DNA of 64,000 nucleotides from Cryptosporangium aurantiacum (GTDB taxonomy: Bacteria > Actinomycetota > Actinomycetes > Mycobacteriales > Cryptosporangiaceae), in the NCBI RefSeq assembly GCF_900143005.1, contig NZ_FRCS01000008.1, positions 347,654 to 411,653 of the forward strand, read 5' to 3'. The stretch's first letter is position 1; each line of letters starts with the position of its first letter. The translations under genes and the position numbers were made by a program. Shown in pieces: positions 1-9,600 of this stretch. The notes under the pieces were generated by a model, which saw nothing but the letters and a program-made list of their open reading frames with translations, ran no database searches and had not been told where the DNA came from.

Positions 1-237
1 CATCCGGGTGAACAGCCAGCCGAGTACCCCGGCCGCCAGCGCGCCGAGCAGCAACGCCTGCCGGACCCGCCGGTCTTGCGCGCTCAGCCCGTCGCCGTTC
101 CACGCCCGCCGCCACCAGAGCACGGCGGACGACGTCGGGCGCGCCGGACGGGCGGTGCCGATCAACGCGAAGACGCCCAGCGCGACCCCCGCGACGACCA
201 GCGCGCCGCCGAGCCCGGCGATCAGCCGCAGGTTCAC
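1..237 (-). CDS. TadB-like Flp pilus membrane protein, N-terminal part
   Basis: This open frame runs off the left edge, so only the first 79 codons are visible. The start is a GTG at 237-235 that overlaps the TGA of the upstream TadA gene (GTGA). The peptide begins VNLRLIAGLGGALVVAGVAL, a membrane segment, followed by an Arg/Trp-rich cytoplasmic stretch (LWWRRAWNGDGLSAQDRRVR) and a second hydrophobic segment (ALLLGALAAGVLGWLF). That layout and the position directly after TadA match TadB/type II secretion F-domain proteins, the inner-membrane platform of Flp pilus assembly. The diagnostic T2SSF domain lies outside the window, so the family call rests on context. Confidence 0.72.
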   Translation of the reverse strand, partial: MNLRLIAGLGGALVVAGVALGVFALIGTARPARPTSSAVLWWRRAWNGDGLSAQDRRVRQALLLGALAAGVLGWLFTRM

Positions 238-2111
238 ACCATCACCCCCGCCGTGCTCGTCGGCACCCGGTTGAGCAGACTTTCCAGCGGCCGTCGCCAG
301 GCGCCGTGACCGGCCTCGATCCAGCCGCCGAGCGCGCGGGCGTCGTATCCGACCCGCAGCAGTTGCTCGCGGGTCCGCCCCGGCAGGTGCTTGGGAACGC
401 CCCGGCCGTCGGTGCCGGGGCCGAACACGGTCGTGGTCGCGATCCGGTCGCCGGTGACGCCGTCGATCTCCTCGATGTGCGAGACGAACCGGTGCTTGCG
501 CCCGCCGATCGGCGTCTCGTCCTGCACGGTCACGTACACCACGAGATCCAGCGCGTTCCCGGCCATCCGCCGGGCCAGCTCCACGGTCATGTCCTTGCCG
601 TGGGACAGCGACAACTCGATGATCCGCTCGGTCACCGCCTGCGGCGTCCGCGCGTGGATCGTGCACATCGACCCCCGCGAGGTCGTCATCGCCTGCAACA
701 TCGGCACGATCTCCCGCGACCGCACCTCACCGACGATCACCCGCAGCACACCCAGCCGCAGCGACAGCGGGATCAGGTCCGCGATCGTCACCTCACCGGC
801 CGGACGCCCCGAGAAGTCTCGCTCCCCGTGCCCCTCCCTGGCCTCGAACGACATCGCCCACGGATGCCGCGGCGACGCGTGCAGCCCCAGCTCGCGGGAT
901 TCCTCGAGCACCACGAACGCTTCCTGCCGCGGTATCTCGGCCGCCAGCGCCCGCAACAGCGTCGTCTTTCCCGCACCGGCCAGCCCGGCGACCATGATGT
1001 TCAGCCCGGCCCGCATCGCCGCGGACAGGAATTCCCCCATCAGCGGATCGATCATCTCCGCCAGATCCCCCCGCCCACCGGCCAGATCCGGCAGCGTGAC
1101 GTCCAGCGTGGAGTGCCGCCGGATCACCGCGTACGGCCGGTGCGACACCTGATACACCGCCGCCAGCCGCGACCCGTCCGGCAACTGCAGATCCAGCACC
1201 GGACGCGACGTCGACAGCGACCGCTCGGTCGACCCCGCCCGCCTTGCCGCGGTCTGCAGGATCTCCACCATCTCGTCGTCGGACTCCGCGATCGGCGAAC
1301 CGATCTCCACCGCACCGGTCCGCCGGGTGATCCGCACCCGGTCGCACCCCAGGATGTGCACTTCCTCGATCGACGGATCCGCCAGCAACGCCTGCAGACG
1401 ACCCAACCCGACCAGGTCGGCGATCACCGCCTCCAGCAGCGCCCGCTCGTCCGCCGCCCCCAGCGGCACCCCGGCCCGCCGCTGTGCGTCGACCCACTCC
1501 GCGACCTGCTGGCCGGCGACCCGGTCCCGTTCCCGACGGCGATCGTCCTCCGAAGCGTCCGGATGATTGCGCAACCACAGCGAGAGCCGCTCGCTGATCT
1601 GCCGCCCCAGCAACCGCACCGCCGCGTAGTCGACCGCGGCGGGTGCCGCGTGTCGCGGCCCCGGACCCTGCCCCGAACCCGACCCCGGGCCCACGGTGGG
1701 CGGAGGCCCGGGCTGCGGCCGGCGGGGCGTCGCATCGACGACCGAGGGCGGCAGGAACATCACCGCATCGGATCCACTCGACGACGGCGGGTCCGGCGGT
1801 CCCGGCGGACTCGGCGGACCCAGCGGTCCGGGCGGTCCCGGCGGGCGACGCGGCGGCGGCGGTAGCGCCGAGCGAAGCGCGTTCGACGGCATCCCCGTCG
1901 CCGACGGGGCATATCCGGCCGGCCCCGAAGGGAATGCCTGGGGGAACACGGTTGTGCCCGACGAGACCTGGACCGGCTCGCCTTCGGGCGGACGCGGATA
2001 GCTCGTGGCGGGTGGTGGCGTGTCGTACTCGGGCACCGCCAGCGGATCGACGGGCGCGCTACCGGTGCCCGCCTCGGCGCTCGTGTCGGTGGGCGGATCA
2101 GAAAGGCCCAT
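234..2111 (-). CDS. tadA: TadA/CpaF-type secretion ATPase of the Flp pilus system
   Basis: This 625-residue protein is the hexameric ATPase that powers Flp/Tad pilus assembly at the inner membrane. Walker A is GLAGAGKTTLL near residue 377, and the Walker B/Asp-box region (VIVGEVRSREIVPML) is near 458. A CpaF N-terminal domain (IADLVGLGRLQALLADPSIEEVHI) precedes them. The first ~165 residues are an unusual Pro/Gly-rich low-complexity tail (PPGPPGPLGPPSPPGPPDPP) that most CpaF proteins lack. I chose the ATG at 2111 because the upstream extension is Arg-rich noise lying inside the preceding gene. The gene overlaps the ParA-like gene by 14 bp and the TadB-like gene by 4 bp, so the three are probably translationally coupled. 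Confidence 0.93.
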   Translation of the reverse strand: MGLSDPPTDTSAEAGTGSAPVDPLAVPEYDTPPPATSYPRPPEGEPVQVSSGTTVFPQAFPSGPAGYAPSATGMPSNALRSALPPPPRRPPGPPGPLGPPSPPGPPDPPSSSGSDAVMFLPPSVVDATPRRPQPGPPPTVGPGSGSGQGPGPRHAAPAAVDYAAVRLLGRQISERLSLWLRNHPDASEDDRRRERDRVAGQQVAEWVDAQRRAGVPLGAADERALLEAVIADLVGLGRLQALLADPSIEEVHILGCDRVRITRRTGAVEIGSPIAESDDEMVEILQTAARRAGSTERSLSTSRPVLDLQLPDGSRLAAVYQVSHRPYAVIRRHSTLDVTLPDLAGGRGDLAEMIDPLMGEFLSAAMRAGLNIMVAGLAGAGKTTLLRALAAEIPRQEAFVVLEESRELGLHASPRHPWAMSFEAREGHGERDFSGRPAGEVTIADLIPLSLRLGVLRVIVGEVRSREIVPMLQAMTTSRGSMCTIHARTPQAVTERIIELSLSHGKDMTVELARRMAGNALDLVVYVTVQDETPIGGRKHRFVSHIEEIDGVTGDRIATTTVFGPGTDGRGVPKHLPGRTREQLLRVGYDARALGGWIEAGHGAWRRPLESLLNRVPTSTAGVMV

Positions 2112-2925
2112 GGCCCGCTGCCACCTCCCTCCGGACCGCGCGACGCGGCACCTGCTGGCGGTGGTCGGCGACCAACGCACGTACGCGCGCCTCGGCGTTC
2201 GCGGCGGCCCGCAGCAGCGGACGCGAGAGCCGCACGTCACCGCCGGTGCTCAGGACGTCGGCGGTCTTGCGGTCGTCCGGCAGCGCGGCGACCACCGGCG
2301 CACCGAGCTGGCCCGACACCTCGGCCGCCGAGTAGGGCCCCTCACCCACCAGGAGCAGCCCCAGCGACGACAGGCTCGCCGTGCGCTCGGAAAGCTGCGC
2401 ACGGATCGCGCCCAGCGTCGGCACCGCTGCCGACACCGAGGGCAGCGTCGGGCGGACGACGAGCAGGACGGCGTCCGCTGCCCAGAGCAGTGGCCAGGGG
2501 GTGGCAGGCGCAGCCAGCCGACCGCAGTCGACGACCACGTCGTAGCCGGGGTCGCCGAACTCCAGCTGGGCGAAGAAGCCGGCGAAGCGGTTCCAGAGCG
2601 GCGCGAGCGTGCCGGACTGGGCCGGGTCGGTGAGCCCCGGCAGGAGCAGCCGCTGCCGGTCCGGCGGCGCGAGGTCGACCAGCTGGGCCCAGAACTCGCT
2701 CTCCAGTCGATCGTTGGCACCGGAGTGGCGGAGGTCGGCGACGGCCAGCGGCATCAGCCCGCGCCCGGCGTCGACCTGGCCCTGGAGGTAGCCGGCCAGC
2801 ACCGAACCGCCTGCCGGGTCGCACTCGGCCAGTACCGTGCGCGTCGCCCACGCGAACGTGAACGCCAGACCGGCGGTCGTGACGCCGGGCGATCCCTTCG
2901 CGGACGCCAGCACAACGAGCGCCAT
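2098..2925 (-). CDS. ParA/MinD-like ATPase of the Tad cluster (TadZ/CpaE role)
   Basis: This 275-residue protein opens with a P-loop of the deviant Walker A type (KGSPGVTT, residues ~10-17). It then has AECDPAGGSVLAGYL, the usual Asp-containing switch of ParA/MinD ATPases, and VVVDCGRL further on. In Tad systems a ParA-like TadZ/CpaE protein localises the secretion machine to a membrane site. The gene lies 1 bp after the CpaB gene and overlaps TadA, so it belongs to the same operon. No receiver-like domain, as in some CpaE proteins, is visible. The catalytic Lys of the deviant motif is present, so ATP binding is likely. Confidence 0.82.
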   Translation of the reverse strand: MALVVLASAKGSPGVTTAGLAFTFAWATRTVLAECDPAGGSVLAGYLQGQVDAGRGLMPLAVADLRHSGANDRLESEFWAQLVDLAPPDRQRLLLPGLTDPAQSGTLAPLWNRFAGFFAQLEFGDPGYDVVVDCGRLAAPATPWPLLWAADAVLLVVRPTLPSVSAAVPTLGAIRAQLSERTASLSSLGLLLVGEGPYSAAEVSGQLGAPVVAALPDDRKTADVLSTGGDVRLSRPLLRAAANAEARVRALVADHRQQVPRRAVRREVAAGHGPF

Positions 2926-2926
2926 C

Positions 2927-3601
2927 TCAGCGGGCCCCGGTCAGCACGACGCCGAGACGCTCGGCGGCGGCCAGCTCGACCACGCGCGGAGCGTCGTTCG
3001 CCGAGACCGCGACGTAGAGCACGGTCGTCGCGTCGTTGTCGGTCCGCGGCGAGGTGTCGACGACGGTCGCGGCAAACGTTTCCGACGAATCCGGCTCGTC
3101 CGACGTGGCATTGGGTGCCGGAGTGGAGACGAGCTGCACCTTGTCACCGGGGCTGAGCCGCTTCGCGGGCATCCGTTCCGGCTTGAGCCCGATGCCGACC
3201 TGCTGCTGGCCGGGGCCGACCAGCTCGACGTCGGTGAGCTGGTCCTTCGTCAGCAGGGTGCCGGGCACCAGCGAGACCTTCGCGCGCTTGCCCACCACCG
3301 AGCCCCGCTCGGACGCAGCCAGCGGGGTGAGCCCGACCGTGCTGTTCACCTGCACGACGGCGAGGTCCTCGGCGGTGATCGTGGCGCCCGCGGCCACCGG
3401 GCGGGCCACCGCCAGGTAGTCGCCGGTGCGGGTGGCGGCGTAGAACGCGAACGCCGCGAGCAGCCCGCCGATCGCGACCAGCGCGACCGCGAGGCCGAGG
3501 TGCCCGGTGCGGACCCGGCGCTGGCCGACCACCCGCGGTGCCGGCACCGGCCCCGAGGTCACCGGGGTCTGCGTCGGGGTTCCCGTCGCGCTGCGGCTCA
3601 C
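2927..3601 (-). CDS. CpaB/RcpC-like SAF-domain Flp pilus assembly protein
   Basis: This 224-residue protein has a cytoplasmic N-terminus and one membrane span (GLAVALVAIGGLLAAFAFYA, about residues 34-53). A SAF domain follows (VARPVAAGATITAEDLAVVQV ... LVPGTLLTKDQL). CpaB/RcpC proteins of this build sit in the envelope and are thought to bind peptidoglycan near the secretin or pilus channel. The start is a GTG at 3601 that overlaps the TGA of the upstream gene (GTGA), giving tight coupling. It is somewhat shorter than proteobacterial CpaB, which is normal for Gram-positive versions. The C-terminal half is low-identity and gives no further family signal. Confidence 0.78.
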   Translation of the reverse strand: MSRSATGTPTQTPVTSGPVPAPRVVGQRRVRTGHLGLAVALVAIGGLLAAFAFYAATRTGDYLAVARPVAAGATITAEDLAVVQVNSTVGLTPLAASERGSVVGKRAKVSLVPGTLLTKDQLTDVELVGPGQQQVGIGLKPERMPAKRLSPGDKVQLVSTPAPNATSDEPDSSETFAATVVDTSPRTDNDATTVLYVAVSANDAPRVVELAAAERLGVVLTGAR

Positions 3602-4365
3602 TGCGTCACCACCTGGAGCTCGTCGATGCGGACCTGGATCTGGGTCTGCCTGGTTTGCGGGATCGTGCCGCTCTGGCCGCCACCGGCCCAGTTCACGACC
3701 CAGTTGGTCGTGCCGGTGATCGTGTACGTGCCGCCGGGCTGCGAGCGGCTGGAGCGGGCGTACCGGTAGCCGCAGTCGGGCGACGCGGCGTTGCCGTAGG
3801 AGGGCCGGTAGGGCGTGCCGGGGTTGTCACAGACGACCTGCCTGCCGTCGCCCATGTTCCAGGTGATCCGGGTAGCGGTCGCGGTGGCGGTCACGGTGAG
3901 CCCCGGCACCGCGGCGGTCGCGGTGTACGGCCCCCAGGTCAGCGGCGTGACGTCCGTCCAGAGCCAGACCGGCAGGCCGACCAGCCCGGAGCCCTCGGGG
4001 TCGGGCGCGACGCCGATCTGCGGCCCCCGGATCGGCAGTTTCGCGAACTCGCGGAGCGCCACCTGCTGTGCCGTCTCGCCTTCCGGCTCGGGCTGCGCCT
4101 CACCCGGCGGGCAGAACACCGGGTTGTTGCAGGCTCGCTCCGGCGGGCCGGTCGGGCCTGGGCCGGGATCGGGGTCACCCGGTTCCGGGCGAGGGCGCGG
4201 CCCGGTCCCCGGCTGCTCGGCGCGCACCTCGCAGTCCTCGCCGGGCGGGCACGTCGCCCCGCCCGACGGTGGCGGCTCGGCGACGGCCGGGCCCCCGAGG
4301 GTCGCGTACCCCACGGCGGCGACGGCGAGCATCGCAGCCGCGCGGACAGCCTTGCCCGGATGCAT
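3598..4365 (-). CDS. Secreted Pro/Gly-rich protein of the Tad operon
   Basis: The ATG at 4365 is preceded by a good ribosome site (AAGGGG), so I prefer it to the upstream start at 4401. The 255-residue product starts with a Sec signal (MHPGKAVRAAAMLAVAAVGY ... AVAEP). A Cys/Pro/Gly-rich stretch follows, then a beta-rich domain with TATRITWNMGDGRQVVCDNP, reminiscent of PKD-like surface domains. No catalytic motif is visible. It is the first gene of the Tad operon and overlaps the CpaB gene by 4 bp. It may therefore be an exported accessory or pseudopilin-associated factor; that role is inferred from position only. Similar proteins are usually annotated as hypothetical. Confidence 0.72.
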   Translation of the reverse strand: MHPGKAVRAAAMLAVAAVGYATLGGPAVAEPPPSGGATCPPGEDCEVRAEQPGTGPRPRPEPGDPDPGPGPTGPPERACNNPVFCPPGEAQPEPEGETAQQVALREFAKLPIRGPQIGVAPDPEGSGLVGLPVWLWTDVTPLTWGPYTATAAVPGLTVTATATATRITWNMGDGRQVVCDNPGTPYRPSYGNAASPDCGYRYARSSRSQPGGTYTITGTTNWVVNWAGGGQSGTIPQTRQTQIQVRIDELQVVTQ

Positions 4366-4740
4366 CCGCAAGCCCCTTCTTCGGCAGCGCTGTGTCGGCA
4401 CAGAAACTCGCCGCGTGACCCATAGCGCAACGTCACCACGGAAATACGCGGAGGATGGTTCACCCCCGCTACGACATTCTTGGCACCCCCATGCCGCACT
4501 GCGCAGTGGTCGCTTTCCGACTCGAACTGGACAGTCGACGGGTTACTACGCCCTTCGGGGGATCACTCCCCCCTCGCCGCCGGGCCCCGCACCACAGGCG
4601 GATACTCACCCGCACCGCGGCAACGCCGGTGACCGCGACCCAACCGGGGTGATGAGCGCTACGGGCAGTCCTCTGTGGCCGATCGGCTGCGCGTCGCCGC
4701 GTTCTCATCACTGTGGACTCGGCCGGGTCGTTCCGCGGGT
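4366..4740. other. Divergent intergenic region with palindromes
   Basis: No gene was found in these 375 bases between the leftward Tad operon and the rightward beta-helix gene. Visible structure: CTGTG-TCGG-CACAG at 4390-4403, a perfect 12-bp palindrome CACTGCGCAGTG at 4497-4508, and a hairpin GGGGGA-TCAC-TCCCCC at 4557-4572. It must hold promoters for both sides. I could not match it to a known riboswitch, in particular not to a c-di-GMP or c-di-AMP aptamer. Confidence 0.4.
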
Positions 4741-6210
4741 ATGGGTCTTTTAAGTATCTTGCGACGCTTCAGCATCACGCTGGTGGCCACGGCGACGCTG
4801 CTCGGTTTGACGGTTCTGGCGCCGTGGGGCGCCGCGCCGGCGTCCGCGGCGACCGTAGTCACCTACCCGGCTCCCCCCGGGGCGCCGACGACCGGCCAGT
4901 ACGCGGTCTCGGTCGGCGGCCGCAGCTCGCCCGTCCACCCGACCGGGCTCGGCGCGTTCACGAACTTCTCGTTCGGCGGCGGCCCGGTGGCGGTCACGGT
5001 GACGACCAGCAAGGACTCCCCGACCGCGGTGCTACGCCCGCGGGATGCCGCCGTCCGGGTGACCCGCCTGGCGCCCCGGACGTTCCGCTTCACGATCCCG
5101 GTGCCCGGTTCCTACAGCTTCGAGATCGACCCGGACACCGACACCTACCCGCCGCTGTTCCTGTTCGCGAACCCGCTCGAGGTGGGGGCACCCACCGGAA
5201 ACACGCCGACCACCCGTTATGTCGGCCCCGGCGTCTGGACGGTCGACGGGGCCGGCCAGATCGTGCCCGGCGCCTCCGGCCCCGGCGGGACCTACGCGGT
5301 ACCGCCCGGCACGCGGCTGTACCTGGCCGGCGGCGCGATCCTGCGCGGCAAGATCCGGATCGGTGCGGACAGCGAGAGCGGCCCCGGCGCGGACGGCACC
5401 GCGGTCACCGGGCGCGGCATCGTCGACTCGACCGCGGTCATCGACCACGGACGCCCGCTGCGGATCAACAACTCGACCGGCGTGACGATCGACGGCCCGA
5501 TCTTCCTCGGGCAGAAGCACTGGGGCGTGGTCAGCCGCCGCTCCGCGCAGGTCACGCTGCGGAACATCAAGGTGATCAACTGGCGCGACGACGACGGCAC
5601 CGGCACCCCGGACGGCATCGACGTGGTGGCATCCCGGAACGTCGAGGTCGACGGCGTCTTCGTGCGCAGTTACGACGACGGCATCGCGATCAAGAGCAGC
5701 ATGTCCGACGGCGCGTGGGCCGGATCGACCAGCCAGATTTACGTCCACGACTCGGTGGTCTTCAACGGACGCGCGGGCAACGCGCTGGAGATCGGACGTG
5801 AGACCGGCGCCCCGATCACCGGCGTCAGCTACGAGAACATCGACGTCATCCACAAGCTCGCGCGCAGCGACCCGTACGCCCGCGACGCGATTTCGATCTT
5901 CGTCCGCGACGGGGGCGACGTCAGCGACATCAACTACCGCGACATCCGGGTCGAGGAGTGCCAGGAGCGGTACCTCGGCTTCGAGGTCACCGGCTCCGGG
6001 TCGCTCACCGGCGTCGACGTGGACGACGTCGTCTTCGCCGGCCCGCCGCGGGCGCTGCCGACCGTCGTCGCGGGCAACCCGAACGGCCTGCTGGACGACG
6101 TCGACTTCCGTGGGTTGCGGTTCAACGGCGGGTCGACGCTGATCACGAGCCCGAGCCAGCTCGCGTTCGTCACGAACGCCTACGCGACCGGGGTCACCTT
6201 CGGTCCGTGA
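4741..6210 (+). CDS. Secreted right-handed beta-helix glycosidase-like protein
   Basis: The ATG at 4741 begins a clear signal peptide (MGLLSILRRFSITLVATATL, ending near PASAATV); the longer frame from 4675 lacks that property. The mature protein of about 450 residues has the repeated IDG/VTIDG/VEVDGVFV pattern of parallel beta-helices. It carries acidic motifs DGIDVV (~290) and YDDGIAIKS (~310), in the place where GH28 and GH49 enzymes keep their catalytic aspartates. It probably hydrolyses an extracellular polysaccharide, with a polygalacturonase- or dextranase/isopullulanase-like fold. The substrate cannot be read from sequence. It is a single gene, followed 78 bp later by an unrelated small gene. 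Confidence 0.78.
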   Translation: MGLLSILRRFSITLVATATLLGLTVLAPWGAAPASAATVVTYPAPPGAPTTGQYAVSVGGRSSPVHPTGLGAFTNFSFGGGPVAVTVTTSKDSPTAVLRPRDAAVRVTRLAPRTFRFTIPVPGSYSFEIDPDTDTYPPLFLFANPLEVGAPTGNTPTTRYVGPGVWTVDGAGQIVPGASGPGGTYAVPPGTRLYLAGGAILRGKIRIGADSESGPGADGTAVTGRGIVDSTAVIDHGRPLRINNSTGVTIDGPIFLGQKHWGVVSRRSAQVTLRNIKVINWRDDDGTGTPDGIDVVASRNVEVDGVFVRSYDDGIAIKSSMSDGAWAGSTSQIYVHDSVVFNGRAGNALEIGRETGAPITGVSYENIDVIHKLARSDPYARDAISIFVRDGGDVSDINYRDIRVEECQERYLGFEVTGSGSLTGVDVDDVVFAGPPRALPTVVAGNPNGLLDDVDFRGLRFNGGSTLITSPSQLAFVTNAYATGVTFGP

Positions 6211-6288
6211 TTGTTCATCTTCTGGACCGTTAACCGCCGAACGGGCCCGGGTAGGGCCGGACAGACAGCCTGTGGGAGGGAGACGGCC

Positions 6289-6618
6289 GTGACGACGCAC
6301 AACCCGTTCGAGGACACCGACAAGGTGCTCGACCGGATCACCGATCGCTTCGACGAGCGCTACGAGGGTTCGGTCGAGCGCGAGACGATCGAGCACGAGG
6401 TCCGCGAGGTGTACGACGAGCTGGCCGCGGACGCGAAGGTCGACACGATGCTGCCGGCACTCACCGAACACGAGGTGGCCGACCGCCTCGCCGAGGAGGT
6501 CGGCCGTCCGGCGCCGCTGGCGGACGAGGGGGGCGACGGGACCCCGCCGGGCGGGCAGTTGCGAGCCGGCGCGGCCGGTCCGGAGCCCGACCCGAACGGC
6601 CTCGGCCGCCCGGTGTGA
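6289..6618 (+). CDS. Small acidic helical protein (three-helix-bundle type)
   Basis: This 109-residue protein starts at a GTG preceded by GGGAGGGAG, a strong ribosome site; the upstream extension to 6211 looks non-coding. Residues 1-70 are charged and amphipathic (DKVLDRITDRFDERYEG ... IEHEVREVYDELAADAKV ... LTEHEVADRLAEEV). That resembles the small actinobacterial three-helix-bundle dimerisation family (DUF3562-like). The C-terminal tail is Gly/Pro-rich and probably disordered. It stands alone between the beta-helix gene and the convergent giant kinase gene. No enzymatic role is suggested. Confidence 0.7.
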   Translation: MTTHNPFEDTDKVLDRITDRFDERYEGSVERETIEHEVREVYDELAADAKVDTMLPALTEHEVADRLAEEVGRPAPLADEGGDGTPPGGQLRAGAAGPEPDPNGLGRPV

Positions 6619-6648
6619 CCGCTACGTTCCGGCGGCCCCTGCGCGCAC

Positions 6649-9600
6649 CTAGCGGCCGCCGGAACGTGCACCGTTCGCCACGACGACCCGGTCACGGCCG
6701 CCGCGCTTCGCCTCGTAGAGCGCCTCGTCGGCGGTACTGAGCAACAGACCGAGGTCGACGCCGCTCGCGCAGTGCACACCGACGCTCACGGTGACCGCCA
6801 GCGGGCCGGCGTCGGTGTCGACCGGCCGCGCACCGATGTCGGCGTGCAGCTCGGTCGCCACCTGCACCGCACGTGCGGCGTCGGCGCCGTCCAGCACGAT
6901 CGCGAACTCCTCGCCGCCGTACCGGCCCAGCACCCCCGTCGCACCCAGCGCCTGCCGCAGGCGGGCCGCCACCTCGGCGATCACCTGGTCGCCGACGCGG
7001 TGCCCGTGGCCGTCGTTGACCTGCTTGAAATGGTCGATGTCGACCATGATCGCCGCCGCCGGGCCACCCGCCGCGGTCATCACGGTCGCCGTCTCGTAGA
7101 AGTGCCGACGGTTGGCGACACCGGTCAGTCCGTCGATCGTCGCGAGTTCGGTGACCTGCCGGAACAGCACCGCGTTCTGGTAGGCGACCATCCCGTGCCG
7201 CACCAGCGCGTCGGCCAGCCCGAGGTGGCTCTCCCGGAACGCGTCCGGGCCGTCGGCCGCGAGCAGCACAAAACCGATCCGCGTGGCCGGGCTCTCCGCC
7301 GACTCCGGAACGGTCAGTGGCACGACCAGCAGGCTCGTCGGTGCGTCGATCGCCACCACGGTTGGCTCGTCGACCGCGAGCAGCAGCTTCAGCGTCGCCG
7401 GGCGCACCATCTCGAACCCGGCCTCGCCCGAAACCAATAGCTGCCCGGTCTCGTCCTGCTCGACCAGCCACGACACGCCGCCAGGCAGCATCGCCTCCAG
7501 CGCACGGTGCAGGCGGTTGAGGACCTCGGTCGGGTCCAGCGTGCCGGACACCGAGGTCATCGCCACCCGCAGCAGGTCGGCGACCTTGTACTCCTGCTGG
7601 ACGGCCCGGACCTCGCCGGCCAACTGTGCCGCCCTGGCCGTCTCCAGCGCCGCCGCCACGTGCGCGCAGATCGCGGTGAGGATGCCGGCGTCGCGCGGCC
7701 GGAACACGCCGGTCGCGAGCCGGCTGTCCAGATAGACGACGCCGAGCAGCCGCCCGTCGAGCTCCAGCGGCGCGACGACGACGCTGCGCAGCCCGTGCTC
7801 CAGCACGCTCGCCGAACCCAGCGCCGCGCCGTCCTCGGTGCCGGTGATCACGAGCTCGCTGCGGCTCAGCCGGACCCGGTCGACCAGCGACGTCGCGTAC
7901 CCGGCGGGTGCGACCAGGTCTTCCCGGCGTGCGGTGCGGCCGAGCCACAGCTCCAACCGGCCGGTCTCCTCGTCGGTGAGGAACAGCAGCCCGCGCTCGG
8001 CTCGCAGGATGCGGATCGACTCGTCCAGCCCGACCCGCGCGAGCTCCCGCGGATCGAGCACCCGGGCGGCGGCCTTGCTGACCTGCTCGAGCGCCACCAG
8101 CCGCTCCCGGTCCACCGCCGACCGCGACAAATCCCAGTCCGGGTCGTGAGTGCCGATCGGTGACTCGGCGACCAGCTCGAACTCCAGCCGGACCCAGTCC
8201 GCCCGGTGGGGCCAGCCGTGCTCGGTGGCCAGGTCGACCGCGTCCCGCGCCGCGCGCCGGGCCGCACCGGGTTCGCCGAGCTCGAGCAACGCCCTGGCGC
8301 GGACCCGGGCCGCCTCGTACTCGGCCAGCGCCGACGAGGCCTCCCGGATCGGGGCGGCGGCCGCGAGCACCGCATCCAGCGCGGCCTTCGGATCACCCTC
8401 CAGCCGGAGCAGCTCAGCCCGCGTGACCAGCGAGTGCACTCGTAGGTTGCGGCCGCGTACGGCCTTCGCGAGTTCGTCCACCGCCCGTCGTGCCGCGCCG
8501 AGCGCGGCGTCCGGCACCCCGTCGGTACGGTTCCGACGCCGTGCTTGACGACATTGCTCGAGCCGCCCGTAGGCCTGGTAGATGTAGATCGCACGCTGAA
8601 CCGGGAGCAGCGCGGCGGGAGCCAGGCCGAACGACGCGAACCAGGCCAGCGTCGCGTCGAAGTGCTCGCCGACGTCGGAGGACTCGACCGCCACCTGGAC
8701 CTCGGTCAGCACCACGTTGACACGCAGCCCCGGTGCTCCGCCCTCGCGGGCCGCGACCAGTTCGCGGAGCTGCGTCAGCTGTTCGGCAGCGTCGGTCAGC
8801 CGGCCGCACGCCGCGGTCACCGATGCCCCCACCAGGAAGAACGCCGCGTCGTCCTCGTCGCCCAACGTGAGCCGGCGCGCGCCGCGCCGGTAGGCGGCCA
8901 TCGCGGTGACGACGTCACCGCGGATCAACCGCTGCCAGCAGAACACCGCGATGCCGTTGAGGAACAGGAACAGGTCGAGCCAGTGGCCACGCTCGCCGAG
9001 CAGCGCCGCGGCCCGGTCGGACGCGCTGTCGCCGATCAGGTACCTGGCCTCGGCCTCGTGCATCGCGGTCTGTACCGCCAGCTGCGGGTCGCCGAGCAGG
9101 TCCGCGGCCTCGCGGGCCCGGTGGAACGCCCGGCGCGCGGAGCGGCGCCGACCGGCTGCGCCGCTGACGACGCCGATCAGGCCGCAGACGGTCACGTACT
9201 CGGCGGTGGGACCGATCCGGGCAGCCGGCAGCAGGGCCCGGAACGCGTAGGCGGGCATCTGGTGCGGACGCATTCCGAACAGGCAGCTGTTCGCCAGCCC
9301 TACCAGCGCGCGGGTGACCAGGCGGAGGCGCTCCCGCTCCGGACCGGACGCGGTGCCCGCACCCAGCCCGGTGCGCATCCGGGTGACGCCGCGGATCGCC
9401 GCCCAGCCGCTGGACACCGCGAGCGCGATCCGGTGCCGCGGCAGCGGTTCGCCCAGCACCACCAGCGCCCGTTCGAACGCGTCGTCCGCGGCCGCCGGAT
9501 CCCACCGGCTCAGGTGGACCTGTCCGATGCCGATCACCAGCCGCGCCTGGTCCAGCGGGTTCTCCGCCCGCGCGGCCGCCGCCGCGAGCCGGTCGAGCGC

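Noticed and set aside
306..1865. 519-codon plus-strand frame
   Set aside because: Antisense to tadA, which has clear Walker motifs; the frame is His/Arg/Pro noise.
4366..4740. Possible c-di-GMP riboswitch upstream of the Tad operon
   Set aside because: I looked for the GGGACGCAAAGC-type core and tetraloop receptor and found neither on either strand.
5032..6471. 479-codon minus-strand frame
   Set aside because: Antisense to the beta-helix gene and runs into the next gene; composition is typical of a shadow frame.
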